DNA from: Parapedobacter indicus
GTDB lineage: Bacteria > Bacteroidota > Bacteroidia > Sphingobacteriales > Sphingobacteriaceae
DNA: 64,000 nucleotides
Direction: 5' to 3'
NCBI RefSeq assembly: GCF_900113765.1
Contig: NZ_FOQO01000014.1
Coordinates: 1-64,000 of the forward strand
The first letter of the stretch is position 1. Each line of letters starts with the position of its first letter. The notes under the pieces are model-generated. The model did no database searches. It was given only the letters and a program-made list of their open reading frames with translations, and had not been told where the DNA came from. Positions 1 to 8,750 of this stretch are shown piece after piece. The translations under genes and the position numbers were made by a program.

Positions 1-93
1 AACTTTTCTAATATACTGAATTTCAGTATAGTGCACAACTTATTTGTTAATTTAACTGCCATAAACTATAACTTCCTCAAACCGCACAACGGG

Positions 94-1083
94 TTAAGTA
101 TTGAATTTTACACCAGTCATTTCTTCACTTAGTACCCATAAGCGTTTAGCTTTGTCCTTATCAACGGAATATGGTTTTACCCCGTGTGATATATCATCCA
201 AAGCCAAATCAGCAACATCGCAATCCTCACAATAAACACCGCCAAGATCATTAAGCAATGGACTTGTGGCACACCAAATCGTTGTTGCAGCCCCCTGCTG
301 AATGTTTTTTAGTGACGAAGCTACTTCAGGAAACATATCGCCTTCGTTATCAAGAAAACCCATGCTTTGAAATAATTCCTTCGTTGCATCTCTTCCTAAT
401 TCGGTACCACCAATGGCGCCGGGATGAAGCGAAAAGCTACGTACACGTTCACCTTTGCCGCGTTCATCCAACTCCATCGCAAACAAATTGGTGGCAGTTT
501 TAGATTGCCCGTAAGCTTGTAACGTTTCATATTTACGGTACAGAAAATTGGGATCTTCAAAATCAAACGGTGCGAAGTGATGTCCTTGAGATGAAACATT
601 AATTACTCTGGCCCCATCAGCATGTTTCAAGGCAGACCAAAGTTTTGCTGTCAACTGAAAATGTGCCAGATAATTGGTCGCCAATTGCGATTCGACACCT
701 CTGCTGTCTTTCCGCAAAGGCACCCACATAATACCGGCATTGTTGATCAGAATATGCAACGGTCGACCTGAGGCAATGAAGGTTTTAGCGAATGTATCAA
801 TGGAGGCTGGATCCATTAAGTCCATTGGTTCAATTTCTACATTGCTAATGTCTTTCAAATTTCGCCTGGCTTTTTCGATATCACGGGCAGGAACGATTAT
901 TGTAGCTCCCGCGCCTGCTAAAGTTTTGGTAGTTTCCAGCCCGATGCCTGTATTGCCTCCTGTAACAATGACGATTTTTCCGGTAAGATCAATATGCTTG
1001 ATCACTTCGTTACTTGTCGATTTTGCGTTGAAGCCAGAACCTATTGGTTGCTGCAGCGCTCCCTGATAATTGTTTTGTGTCAT
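94..1083 (-). CDS. SDR family NAD(P)-dependent oxidoreductase
   Basis: A 329-residue short-chain dehydrogenase/reductase. The Rossmann glycine motif TGGNTGIG lies near residue 42, NNAG near residue 113 and the catalytic YGQSK (Tyr/Lys) in the middle, with the active-site serine in the preceding INVSSQG segment. This resembles the retinol-dehydrogenase/WWOX-like SDRs that reduce or oxidise small carbonyl compounds; the substrate cannot be told. No signal peptide, so cytoplasmic. It is monocistronic on the minus strand with its own -7 box at 1113-1120. The gene is more AT-rich than the iron-uptake genes that follow. Family call is secure, function is not. Confidence 0.9.
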   Translation of the reverse strand: MTQNNYQGALQQPIGSGFNAKSTSNEVIKHIDLTGKIVIVTGGNTGIGLETTKTLAGAGATIIVPARDIEKARRNLKDISNVEIEPMDLMDPASIDTFAKTFIASGRPLHILINNAGIMWVPLRKDSRGVESQLATNYLAHFQLTAKLWSALKHADGARVINVSSQGHHFAPFDFEDPNFLYRKYETLQAYGQSKTATNLFAMELDERGKGERVRSFSLHPGAIGGTELGRDATKELFQSMGFLDNEGDMFPEVASSLKNIQQGAATTIWCATSPLLNDLGGVYCEDCDVADLALDDISHGVKPYSVDKDKAKRLWVLSEEMTGVKFNT

Positions 1084-1112
1084 CTTTTAATTTTAAATTG
1101 TTATTGATGATA

Positions 1113-1194
1113 CAAAAGTAAAGCAAGATATAGCGGAGTAGGTTTGCTCAAAAGGCCGATTTAACTTTGTTCAAAAGTCCAGTTAAATAGCCGT
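1113..1194 (-). promoter_or_regulatory. Promoter and direct-repeat operator for the SDR gene
   Basis: Reading the minus strand, TACTTTTG (1113-1120) fits the Bacteroidota -7 consensus TAnnTTTG, 30 nt upstream of the SDR start. Beyond it, TCAAAAG occurs twice on the plus strand at 1148-1154 and 1171-1177, 23 nt apart, each followed by a CC and a TTAA. That looks like a two-site operator just upstream of the -33 region. The binding protein is unknown. Confidence 0.4.
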
Positions 1195-1331
1195 GCGAAC
1201 AGTGTTTTCTATCTCCTTGAATTGCGTATACTGTTCAGCATCCATTATTGCATTGATCTATCCCTCATCCAGCGCTGACTTCAATTGCTTGATTTTGGCT
1301 GCAGGCAATTTCTTGATTGTGCTAACAATTG
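1195..1331 (-). pseudogene. Possible remnant of a small helical protein gene
   Basis: One minus-strand frame reads like protein across this gap: a segment containing KKLPAAKIKQLKSALDEG, then a TAG stop, then INAIMDAEQYTQFKEIE and a closing stop at about 1195. The DAEQYTQFKEIE part resembles the C-terminal helix of Spy-like or ECF-associated periplasmic proteins. There is no start codon, an upstream in-frame TGA, and one internal stop, so if it was a gene it is dead. Weak call, based on residue composition only. Confidence 0.3.
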
Positions 1332-1375
1332 CTCAAACGGCCTACAATTTATTTATACTGAATCCAAATAATAGC

Positions 1376-1383
1376 TATATTTG
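1376..1383 (+). promoter_or_regulatory. Putative -7 box for the fecI-like gene
   Basis: TATATTTG matches the Bacteroidota TAnnTTTG -7 box and sits 24 nt before the ECF sigma start. No convincing -33 TTTG is visible at the usual spacing. Confidence 0.4.
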
Positions 1384-1406
1384 CCACACTTCAACGAACG
1401 GCAAAC

Positions 1407-1955
1407 ATGGCGATTAGTAAATTGGTATTCCAAGACCGTAAAAACAGCAATTGGCTGGACGAACGCCGTTTCAACGACATTTTTGAGCAATATTGGAAAA
1501 AACTATTCGGCTTCTGCCGTCGCCACATTCGGGATCCTGAAACGTCCAAGGAGATTGTCCAACAGCTATTCCTTTCGCTTTGGGAACGTCGGGCGGTGCT
1601 GGATATAAACGTCAATATCGGCCACTACCTATTCAGTGCCGCCCGTCTCAAGATCGCCGAGCACTACCGGCGGCAGGCAACCCGATCTGCCTATCACGGG
1701 TGTGCTGCTGACTTTTGCGATTTCACGACCGTTACCGAAGATACTGTACATTACCAAGATTTGGATTGTTACGTGAAAGGCCTTTTGGAACGCCTCCCCT
1801 GCCGCTGTCGCCAAGTCTATACGCTTAGCCGCAACAGTGGGCTCACCATTCCAGAAATAGCCCAACAGCTGGAGATATCGCCCAAAACCGCCGAAGCCCA
1901 TCTCACCAAAGCGCTGAAGTTCCTCCGCGCCGCACTTCTCACCGGAGATCGATAA
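1407..1955 (+). CDS. RNA polymerase ECF sigma factor, FecI-like
   Basis: A 182-residue sigma-70 family protein. Region 2 spans about residues 20-90 (FDIFEQYWKKLF-type start, then SKEIVQQLFLSLWERR as 2.2-2.4), and region 4 with a helix-turn-helix near residues 130-175 (LTIPEIAQQLEISPKTAEAHL). It directs core polymerase to cell-surface-signalling promoters. It is followed after about 70 nt by a FecR-type anti-sigma and a TonB receptor with an STN signalling domain, the standard FecIR arrangement. In that scheme receptor occupancy releases this factor. Expected to control the receptor and PepSY genes downstream. Confidence 0.9.
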   Translation: MAISKLVFQDRKNSNWLDERRFNDIFEQYWKKLFGFCRRHIRDPETSKEIVQQLFLSLWERRAVLDINVNIGHYLFSAARLKIAEHYRRQATRSAYHGCAADFCDFTTVTEDTVHYQDLDCYVKGLLERLPCRCRQVYTLSRNSGLTIPEIAQQLEISPKTAEAHLTKALKFLRAALLTGDR

Positions 1956-2024
1956 TTTTTTTACGACCACTAAGGGTATTTGGCGTTTGCCGCAACTCTT
2001 TACTTAAACACAAAGGTAGCCTTA

Positions 2025-2981
2025 ATGGATATAGATCCCGAACTGGTACGCAGGTACTGGGAAAATACGTGCTCACCACAGGAACGGAAACAGGTGGAAC
2101 AATGGCTTTCGGCAGGCGAGCCTGACGAAGTGTATCCGATTGGCGATGACATGGATGAGACGCAGCTTCGCCAGACATTATGGCCTCAGGCGATACCTCA
2201 AGGTCAGCCGTCTAAGCGTAGTGATCGTCGGCGGCGGCTCAACCTGCTCGGTTATGCGGCGGCCGCACTTGTGTTGTGTACCTCATGCTGGGCAATCTGG
2301 TTTAGCGGCATCCTTCAGCCAGACCAGCGGGAAATAAGCCCTTCAAGCTATCAATCGGTTACGGCACATCCCGGCAAGAAATTGCAGATTACCTTATCAG
2401 ACGGCACGGTGGTCCACCTGAATTCGGGTAGTACACTACGCTACCCTTTAGGTTTCGGCCAGCGTCGTCGACATGTGCTCCTCGAGGGTGAGGCATATTT
2501 TGAGGTTGCCAAGGAATCACGGCGGACGTTTGTTGCCGAGACACCGCATATCAAAGCCTATGTACTCGGCACCTCCTTCAACGTGAGCGACTATCCGGAT
2601 GCACCCGCCTGTGGGCTGGTGCTTGAATCGGGTAAGGTGGCCGTAGTGGGCGGTGGCCATGCCGATACCTTGGTACTGCATCCCAATGACCGTGTCGAAT
2701 TCAGCGCAGGCCAGGTTTCCATGGCTCAGGTCGATGCAGCCGATTATATCGGTTGGCACCACAATATCCTCCGCTTGCCTGACATCACACTCCGCCAAGC
2801 GATTCCGCTGATTGAACGGTGGTACGGCGTGAAAATCACTGTCTCGCCAGCATCGTTGGCCGATCTCCGTATCAAGGCAAGTTTTGAAAATGCGACGCTT
2901 CAGAAATTCGCAGCCGACCTCAGTTATCTCATGAACTTCCATTACCGCATCGCAAACGATGCATTACACTTATACCGTTAA
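2025..2981 (+). CDS. FecR family anti-sigma factor
   Basis: A 318-residue single-span protein. Residues 1-70 form the cytoplasmic sigma-binding part and end in a basic stretch (RSDRRRR). One transmembrane helix follows at about residues 74-94. The periplasmic part holds the FecR domain (AHPGKKLQITLSDGTVVHLNSG, with GEAYFEV downstream) and a C-terminal DUF4974-like domain (LPDITLRQAIPLIERWYGVKI). I chose the ATG at 2025 over an in-frame TTG at 1980, because the former gives the usual MD-x-x-LV-x-RY start. It inspects the STN domain of the downstream receptor and controls the upstream sigma factor. Confidence 0.9.
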   Translation: MDIDPELVRRYWENTCSPQERKQVEQWLSAGEPDEVYPIGDDMDETQLRQTLWPQAIPQGQPSKRSDRRRRLNLLGYAAAALVLCTSCWAIWFSGILQPDQREISPSSYQSVTAHPGKKLQITLSDGTVVHLNSGSTLRYPLGFGQRRRHVLLEGEAYFEVAKESRRTFVAETPHIKAYVLGTSFNVSDYPDAPACGLVLESGKVAVVGGGHADTLVLHPNDRVEFSAGQVSMAQVDAADYIGWHHNILRLPDITLRQAIPLIERWYGVKITVSPASLADLRIKASFENATLQKFAADLSYLMNFHYRIANDALHLYR

Positions 2982-3020
2982 TCTATGTATCTACTTTATC
3001 CAACGTAACTCATCCGACCC

Positions 3021-3062
3021 AAAAAAAACCCGGTGCCTCGTCGCCAAACTTAGTCACCGGGT
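3021..3062. terminator. Hairpin between fecR and the receptor gene
   Basis: ACCCGGTG (3028-3035) and CACCGGGT (3055-3062) are a perfect 8-bp inverted repeat. Eight A residues lie on the left side, so only a minus-strand transcript would have the hairpin followed by a U-run. No minus-strand gene ends here. On the plus strand it could still act as an attenuator or processing site ahead of the receptor start at 3080. Confidence 0.45.
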
Positions 3063-3079
3063 GCTTTGCAATTGACAAC

Positions 3080-5722
3080 ATGCGTAAAATCAAATTACAA
3101 GTTACCAAAAATATGAAATCTTTACTAGCTATCGTCCTTTTCCTGTTATCCACTCTATCGTTAACGTTCGGCCAAACCGACATCCTCCAACAACGTGTCT
3201 CGCTGCAGTTGGGTCCAACCACCGTAGCACAGGCACTCGCAGCCATTGAACGCGAAACCGGGTATGAATTATTGTATAGCGCCAATCAGCTGGATACCCA
3301 ACGCCAAATCAACGTATCCTTTTCAAACATGCCGCTTAAGCAGGCGCTGGAGCAACTGCTGGGTGATGCCGTAAACAGCATCCGCGTGGAAGGCAAACGC
3401 ATTCACTTCCAGCCTTCACAGGGCAAAGGTTCGGTACGGGGCACGGTGCTGACCAGTGATGGCCAGCCTGCCGGCTACGTTACGGTAAACATCCGCGGGC
3501 AGGGATCTACCCAGACCGATGAGCTCGGCCGATTCACGCTGGACCGCATCGAATCCGGTTTGCATACCCTGGAGGTAAGTTATGTAGGCCTGTTGCCCAA
3601 GCGTGTCTCGGTGAGCGTCGCTGCCGGTTCCAGTGCCGAAGTACAGGTGCAGCTTACTGAAAATGCACAATCGTTGGCTGAGGTCGTCGTTACCGGCCAA
3701 CGGCGTAAAACAGCATCCATCACCAAATCGGATGTCGCCCTGCTGGATATTCCCCTGTCCATCCAGGTGGTAGACAAAACCCTCCTGGAGCAGCAGCTGA
3801 TTTTTGACGTACGCGACGCGATCAAGAACGTGAGCGGAATCACCAATGTAGGCACCTATGCAGGGGGGTATGCCGATTACAACGGACGCGGATTTGCGAT
3901 GAACGGGAGCAGCAATTTCAGGCGCAATGGCTTATACATGAACAATCTGAGCCACCTGTATAATGACAATATCGAACGCATCGAGGTGATGAAGGGGCCG
4001 GCATCGGTGATGTATGGCGATATCGCGCCCGGCGCGGTCATGAACTTCGTCACGAAAAAGCCACTGGATTATGCCTACCGCCAATTTGAGATGAAAGTGG
4101 GCCAATACGGGCTCTTCAGACCCAGCTTTGACCTCTCGGGTCCGCTGGACGATGAGCACAAGTTGCTTTACCGCATCAATGCCAGTTATGAGCGTTCGGG
4201 TAGTTTCATCGACCACGTCAATAACCAATCGCTGTTATTCACGCCCAGCGTCACCTGGAAAATCACGCCCCGGCTGTCTTGGAATGTGGAGGCACTGTTC
4301 AAAAACGACGAGCGCACGCACAATCCCGGCGTCGTGTCGCCAGACGGCACCACAGCTACACTAGACCAACTTCCGTTGAGCCGTTACCTAGGAGAGCCCA
4401 ACAACCAGTTCCGTTATCGGGAAACCAGCGTTTATTCCTACATCGATTTCGAACTGAATGCGAATTGGAAAATTCGGAACAGCACACATTACTACAACCT
4501 GCAGGACCGTGTGGAAGGCACCTACTTTCCGTTAACGGTTCCGGATGCTTCGGGCAACATTGTCCGTAGCACCTGGATGACCAACTTCTTCCCGTCGGGT
4601 TGGGGCAACAACCTCGACCTGATGGGCGAGGTTAAAACCGGCCCGATAAAACACGCGCTGTCAGTAGGCGTAGACTACCTGCGCAATGAGAACGGATACA
4701 ATTCGGTGATGAGTCAAGAGATGGAGCCGATCAACATCTTTACGCCTGAATACGGGCTTACCGAGGTAATACGGAGCAATTCGTACCCCGGTCAGGAAGG
4801 TCCGCGACAGTTCTTTTCGCGTACGGGCGTTTACCTGCAAGACCAGCTCTCGGCGCTTGATAACCGCGTGCATCTGTTTGCAGGCCTCCGGTACAACTTT
4901 ACCTCGCGTGGTACGGAGTATGCCGAAACAAGTCCGGCCCCTCCTGCTTACAAACAAGACGACAAAAACCTGCTGAGCCCGCGTGTCGGATTGGTGGTCA
5001 AGCCCAAAGAATGGCTGTCGGTATACGGCTCGTATTCGCAGTCGTATGAACAGAATGGGCAAGACATGCTCACGGGGCAGCTCATCGACCAAACCGATGC
5101 CGATCAACTTGAGGTTGGTGTAAAAACCAGCCTCTTCCGCGATCGGCTGGGTATTGGTTTCGCTGCCTTCCAGATCAACAAGGAAAATGTATTCGGCTAC
5201 GTGTATGGGCTGGCCGAAGAACCTACGTTCCCGCACCTGTGGTACGACCCCGATACGAAAATCGCTTCGTATACCGGTGCGCACCACCGTAGCCGTGGAC
5301 TGGAACTGGATGTGAACGGAATTGTCGCCCCCGGCCTGAATGTGAACCTGGCCGCCTCGATTATCGATGCGCGAGTGGTACAGGATCCTGCCTTCGAAAG
5401 TGGCAATCAGCTTTCGGGCAATGCCCGCAACACGTTAAACATCTGGGCCAACTACCAGATTCAACGCGGCACACTGCAAGGGCTGTCTGTGGGCTATGGA
5501 TTCTTTTACAAAGACAAATTTTATGGCAATACCAACAATGCCCCCGGCCAACTGATTGGATCGTTCTGGACCATGGACGCTTCGGTGGGTTACCGCTTCC
5601 GGCATTTCTTTGTTCGGGGCAATTTCACCAACTTCACCAACCAAGTGGGCTACCTCGGTACCGGTCGATACACCCCGCAATGGGTTAGGCGGGCGATCCT
5701 CAGTTTTGGCACACAGTTTTAA
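3080..5722 (+). CDS. TonB-dependent siderophore receptor with STN signalling domain
   Basis: An 880-residue outer-membrane receptor, FecA/FpvA type. In order: signal peptide (to about residue 31), STN secretin/TonB N-terminal domain (about 40-110), a carboxypeptidase-regulatory-like beta domain (118-192), a TonB-box-like EVVVTG (201-206), plug domain (about 220-345, with IERIEVMKGPASVMYG), then a 22-strand barrel ending in a terminal phenylalanine. It imports a ferric chelate across the outer membrane using TonB energy. The STN domain passes occupancy to FecR. The start may instead be the Met at 3113, which gives a tighter signal peptide. The ligand cannot be inferred. Confidence 0.93.
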   Translation: MRKIKLQVTKNMKSLLAIVLFLLSTLSLTFGQTDILQQRVSLQLGPTTVAQALAAIERETGYELLYSANQLDTQRQINVSFSNMPLKQALEQLLGDAVNSIRVEGKRIHFQPSQGKGSVRGTVLTSDGQPAGYVTVNIRGQGSTQTDELGRFTLDRIESGLHTLEVSYVGLLPKRVSVSVAAGSSAEVQVQLTENAQSLAEVVVTGQRRKTASITKSDVALLDIPLSIQVVDKTLLEQQLIFDVRDAIKNVSGITNVGTYAGGYADYNGRGFAMNGSSNFRRNGLYMNNLSHLYNDNIERIEVMKGPASVMYGDIAPGAVMNFVTKKPLDYAYRQFEMKVGQYGLFRPSFDLSGPLDDEHKLLYRINASYERSGSFIDHVNNQSLLFTPSVTWKITPRLSWNVEALFKNDERTHNPGVVSPDGTTATLDQLPLSRYLGEPNNQFRYRETSVYSYIDFELNANWKIRNSTHYYNLQDRVEGTYFPLTVPDASGNIVRSTWMTNFFPSGWGNNLDLMGEVKTGPIKHALSVGVDYLRNENGYNSVMSQEMEPINIFTPEYGLTEVIRSNSYPGQEGPRQFFSRTGVYLQDQLSALDNRVHLFAGLRYNFTSRGTEYAETSPAPPAYKQDDKNLLSPRVGLVVKPKEWLSVYGSYSQSYEQNGQDMLTGQLIDQTDADQLEVGVKTSLFRDRLGIGFAAFQINKENVFGYVYGLAEEPTFPHLWYDPDTKIASYTGAHHRSRGLELDVNGIVAPGLNVNLAASIIDARVVQDPAFESGNQLSGNARNTLNIWANYQIQRGTLQGLSVGYGFFYKDKFYGNTNNAPGQLIGSFWTMDASVGYRFRHFFVRGNFTNFTNQVGYLGTGRYTPQWVRRAILSFGTQF

Positions 5723-5745
5723 CGGAATTAGCGCATACACGCATC

Positions 5746-6969
5746 GTGACTCGTAGGCAATTACTCAACGGAATCAAATGGATACACCGCTGGACCGGGT
5801 TGGTTACCGGCATAATTGTCAGCATCGTGTGCTTCACCGGCAGCCTATGGGTCTTTCGCCAGGAATGCCAGCCGCTGCTGGAGCCCTATCAGCGCATCAC
5901 TCCGGAGGCGGGGAGTTACCTGCCTCCGGAATTGCTGCGCGAGCGTGCACTGGCCGAAATGACCACCCACGAACCGGACGACACCAGCTTTACGTTGCAG
6001 AGCCTTACTTACCGCCGTCGCTTCGAAACCGCCGTTGCGGTGTTTCATCGCGAACAGACCGATGCCATTCGTACCCTGCACTTCAACCCATACACAGGAA
6101 AATTGGCCCGGTATATCGAAGGTCACGGTCTTAACTCCGAAGTCTTTATGGTTATCATCCGTGGCCATCGCTGGCTTTGGTTGCCACCGGCCATCGGCAG
6201 CCCCATCGTCGGTGGGGCTACATTGGTGTTCATTCTCATCTGCATCACGGGACTTATTTGGTGGTACCCTAAGAAGTGGAATCGCCGCACCGCAAAAAAG
6301 AGTTTCACCGTAGCCTGGCGCTCGGGCTTCAAGCGGCTCAACCTCGATCTCCACAATGTCTTCGGTTTTTACGCCGCCGTGCTACTTATTATCCTCGCCA
6401 TTACGGGTGTGGTATATAGCTTTCAATGGTTTCGGCAAGGGTACTACGGATTGCTTTCGGGCGGCAAGCAGTTTGCGTATCCAACTGCCCAGGGCACCCC
6501 TACCCCGATCGATGGAACGAACAGTCACGACGCAGCAAATCGGATTTACCACAATATCCTCGCACATTACGACAGCCGGGTCGATCGCGTCATGCTTCTT
6601 TACCCGCAAAAGGATGCCGATTGGTTCCGCGTATCGATTAACCTCAACGAGCAGAAATGGCATACTTCGCGTTTGCTTTATTTCGATCCAGTTACCGCTA
6701 ACGAGGTTTCCGGTGCATGGGAGCCGCCAGCCCGCGTCCGTACCGTAGGCGAACAGCTTTTCGAGAAGAACCTAGACATCCATGTAGGCTCCATTGGCGG
6801 CCTTCCCACCAAGATTTTGGCTAGTCTGGTATCGCTGGTGGGCGCTTCGCTACCCATTACCGGCTTTATCATTTGGTACAACCGCAAGTATGGCAAAAAG
6901 AAAAGGAAATGCCGTGGCACGTCAAAACGCCTTGGGCAGCCACGCCGCCGTATGCTACATGGAAGTTGA
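5746..6969 (+). CDS. PepSY-associated transmembrane protein (ferric siderophore reductase-like)
   Basis: A 407-residue inner-membrane protein that begins with a GTG codon. Membrane helices: near residues 10-32 (WIHRWTGLVTGIIVSIVCFTG), about 135-175, about 200-225 (HNVFGFYAAVLLIILAITGVVYS) and about 350-372 near the C-terminus. A periplasmic PepSY domain lies between helices 1 and 2. The conserved His residues (IHRWTG, HRWLW, DLHNVFG) are those thought to hold haem or take part in reduction of siderophore-bound iron. It follows the receptor by 23 nt and is certainly in the same operon. Basic C-terminal tail rich in Lys/Arg. Confidence 0.85.
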   Translation: MTRRQLLNGIKWIHRWTGLVTGIIVSIVCFTGSLWVFRQECQPLLEPYQRITPEAGSYLPPELLRERALAEMTTHEPDDTSFTLQSLTYRRRFETAVAVFHREQTDAIRTLHFNPYTGKLARYIEGHGLNSEVFMVIIRGHRWLWLPPAIGSPIVGGATLVFILICITGLIWWYPKKWNRRTAKKSFTVAWRSGFKRLNLDLHNVFGFYAAVLLIILAITGVVYSFQWFRQGYYGLLSGGKQFAYPTAQGTPTPIDGTNSHDAANRIYHNILAHYDSRVDRVMLLYPQKDADWFRVSINLNEQKWHTSRLLYFDPVTANEVSGAWEPPARVRTVGEQLFEKNLDIHVGSIGGLPTKILASLVSLVGASLPITGFIIWYNRKYGKKKRKCRGTSKRLGQPRRRMLHGS

Positions 6970-7035
6970 TGCTCATAGGCTAAACGCATACGAATCTATC
7001 TCTTTGTGATTAAGGCCACAAAACTAAACTACGGT

Positions 7036-7704
7036 CTACTCCTCATTTCGGGTGCGGTCGGTCAATATCATCAACTGGAAATCGCCACTGATTACCTTGT
7101 CTGCATCGGATATGCGGTCGCGGTTGGCATCGGCTAGGGCCGACAGCTGCGTGTAGCTGCCCGCTATCCGGTAATAGGCGTATCGATTGTCCGATTTCAC
7201 GTAAGTAACGGACTTGAGGGAGGCATAGCTTTTTTCGTTCAGCTCGGGAATAGGCATCCATTGATTGGTGTTACCTTTAGACTCGGGTACGACCAACATG
7301 AAGGAAATGGCTTCCTGCATGGCTTCGCTGGCTCCGCAAGCGTCGAAGCGAAGTGGGAATCGCCGATCGGTAACGAGTTTGCCAAATACCGCACTATCCA
7401 CTGGATACGAAATCTGGAAACTCATCCTAGTGGACGCGGAGGTCGCCGTGACATAGTAGACCGAATTGGCTTGACTACTGCAGCTGTTGGGCAGAAAACT
7501 CAAATGGCTGCAGTCTATCTTTTCGCTCCAACCGGGCGTTTTAAAACTGATGAACAGCTCCTTATTGACGCCAGACGGATCGCCGTCGGAACCATCGTCC
7601 GGGCCATTGGCTTTCTTTTCGCAGCCGTATAGGAAAAGGCTGGCAATGACGAGCATCACCTTTGCAACACTGATAACTGGTGTAATCCGGTCGTTTACTT
7701 TCAT
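7036..7704 (-). CDS. Hypothetical lipoprotein
   Basis: A 222-residue protein I do not recognise. The N-terminus has a hydrophobic stretch and a lipobox ending LFLYGC, so it should be lipid-anchored in the envelope, with an acidic Gly/Asp linker (PDDGSDGDPSG) after the cysteine. Four further cysteines occur in the mature part, which could form disulfides. The end contains an ADANRDRISDADKV segment that resembles a calcium-binding DxNxD loop. It is convergent with the iron operon, with a 66-nt gap. Confidence 0.7.
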   Translation of the reverse strand: MKVNDRITPVISVAKVMLVIASLFLYGCEKKANGPDDGSDGDPSGVNKELFISFKTPGWSEKIDCSHLSFLPNSCSSQANSVYYVTATSASTRMSFQISYPVDSAVFGKLVTDRRFPLRFDACGASEAMQEAISFMLVVPESKGNTNQWMPIPELNEKSYASLKSVTYVKSDNRYAYYRIAGSYTQLSALADANRDRISDADKVISGDFQLMILTDRTRNEE

Positions 7705-7732
7705 CGGGTAGGTATTATATGAAACATTGAAG

Positions 7733-7755
7733 CAAATTTACCTGTATGTTACAGG
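7733..7755 (-). promoter_or_regulatory. Promoter with palindromic operator for the 7036-7704 lipoprotein
   Basis: On the minus strand, TAAATTTG (7733-7740) matches the -7 consensus, 29 nt upstream of the start. Directly beside it CCTGTATGTTACAGG (7741-7755) is a perfect inverted repeat with 6-bp arms and a 3-bp spacer. It lies in the spacer between the -7 and -33 elements, where a bound repressor would block polymerase. Confidence 0.45.
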
Positions 7756-7893
7756 CGAAAAAATACCCAGTAGCGAGTAATTTGGGCAGGCGCTCAAAGT
7801 CAGTCGGAGCTATCCGTGGAAAAGGCGCCGAAATGCCTATTCCTTCCGCTATTCTCCCGATCATAGAGAGAAAGCCTCCATGACAAACACGTC

Positions 7894-8598
7894 ATGCAAA
7901 AAGTATCCACCCGACCAAGTGACTTAACCGCACTACTCGATTATTTTGGATATAAAGATGCTACTTTTGTTGGTCACGATTGGGGTGCAAATGTCGTTTG
8001 GAGTCTGGCACTTTTGCATCCTGAACGGGTAAATAAAGTAATAAACTTGGCTTTGCCTTATCAAGAACGTGGAGAAAAGCCCTGGATTGAGTTTATGGAA
8101 GCAATATTTGGAGGAGACTCCTATTTTGTTCACTTCAATCGACAACCAGGTGTAGCAGATGCTATAATGGATGAAAACGCATCCCAATTCCTGCGTAACA
8201 TATTCCGCAAAAACGTACCTCTCACACCACCAGAACCCGGAATGCTAATGATAAATCTTGCAAGAGCAGAAAAACCACTTGGGGAACCCTTGATGGAAGA
8301 CCACGAACTGTCGGTATTTGTTTCAGCCTTCGAATCATCAGGGTTTACAGGAAGTATAAATTGGTACAGAAACCTTGATAGAAACTGGCACCTAATGGCG
8401 GATGTAACCCCAATCATTCATCAGCCGACTCTTATGATATATGGTGAACGGGACACGATTCCAAAGTCTGAAAACCTAAAAAATATTGTTCCTAATTTGG
8501 ACATTGTTAGTCTGGATTGCGGTCATTGGATTCAACAAGAAAAGCCAGAGGAAACAAACCAAGCAATTTTAAAATGGTTAGAAAACCAAAATGCTTAA
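7894..8598 (+). pseudogene. 5'-truncated alpha/beta hydrolase (epoxide hydrolase-like)
   Basis: 234 residues remain. The nucleophile elbow GHDWG (Asp as nucleophile, as in epoxide hydrolases and haloalkane dehalogenases) is at about residues 28-32. The catalytic acid region is IYGERDTIP and the catalytic His is in LDCGHWIQQEKPEE. The N-terminal third of the fold, including the oxyanion-hole HGxP strand, is absent. Homology-like sequence starts abruptly near 7915 (DLTALLDYFGYKDATF), and the region 7741-7890 has different composition and no HGxP in any frame. The gene is markedly more AT-rich than the genes to its left. Probably non-functional, although an ATG-started short product could be made. 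Confidence 0.75.
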
Positions 8599-8624
8599 TA
8601 AGGACAGAATATCGCCATGCCACT

Positions 8625-8657
8625 AAAAAAAACCCGTTACCTTTTGTGAAGTAACGG
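8625..8657 (-). terminator. Rho-independent terminator of the small-gene operon
   Basis: Read on the minus strand: a perfect 7-bp stem (CCGTTAC 8634-8640 with GTAACGG 8651-8657, 10-nt loop) followed by eight U residues (8625-8632). It lies about 95 nt after the stop of the minus-strand gene ending at 8751. Confidence 0.7.
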
Positions 8658-8750
8658 ATCGCCCCAATGGGGTTAGGGGCTATCAACCTAAACCTATACT
8701 ATAAACGAGCAAACAGCATGTTTATTTTGCTTACGCAAAAAATAAATACT

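Noticed and set aside
4661-5287. A 208-codon open frame on the minus strand
   Set aside because: It lies wholly inside the TonB receptor gene on the opposite strand and has no domain-like pattern. Long antisense frames are common in GC-rich coding DNA.
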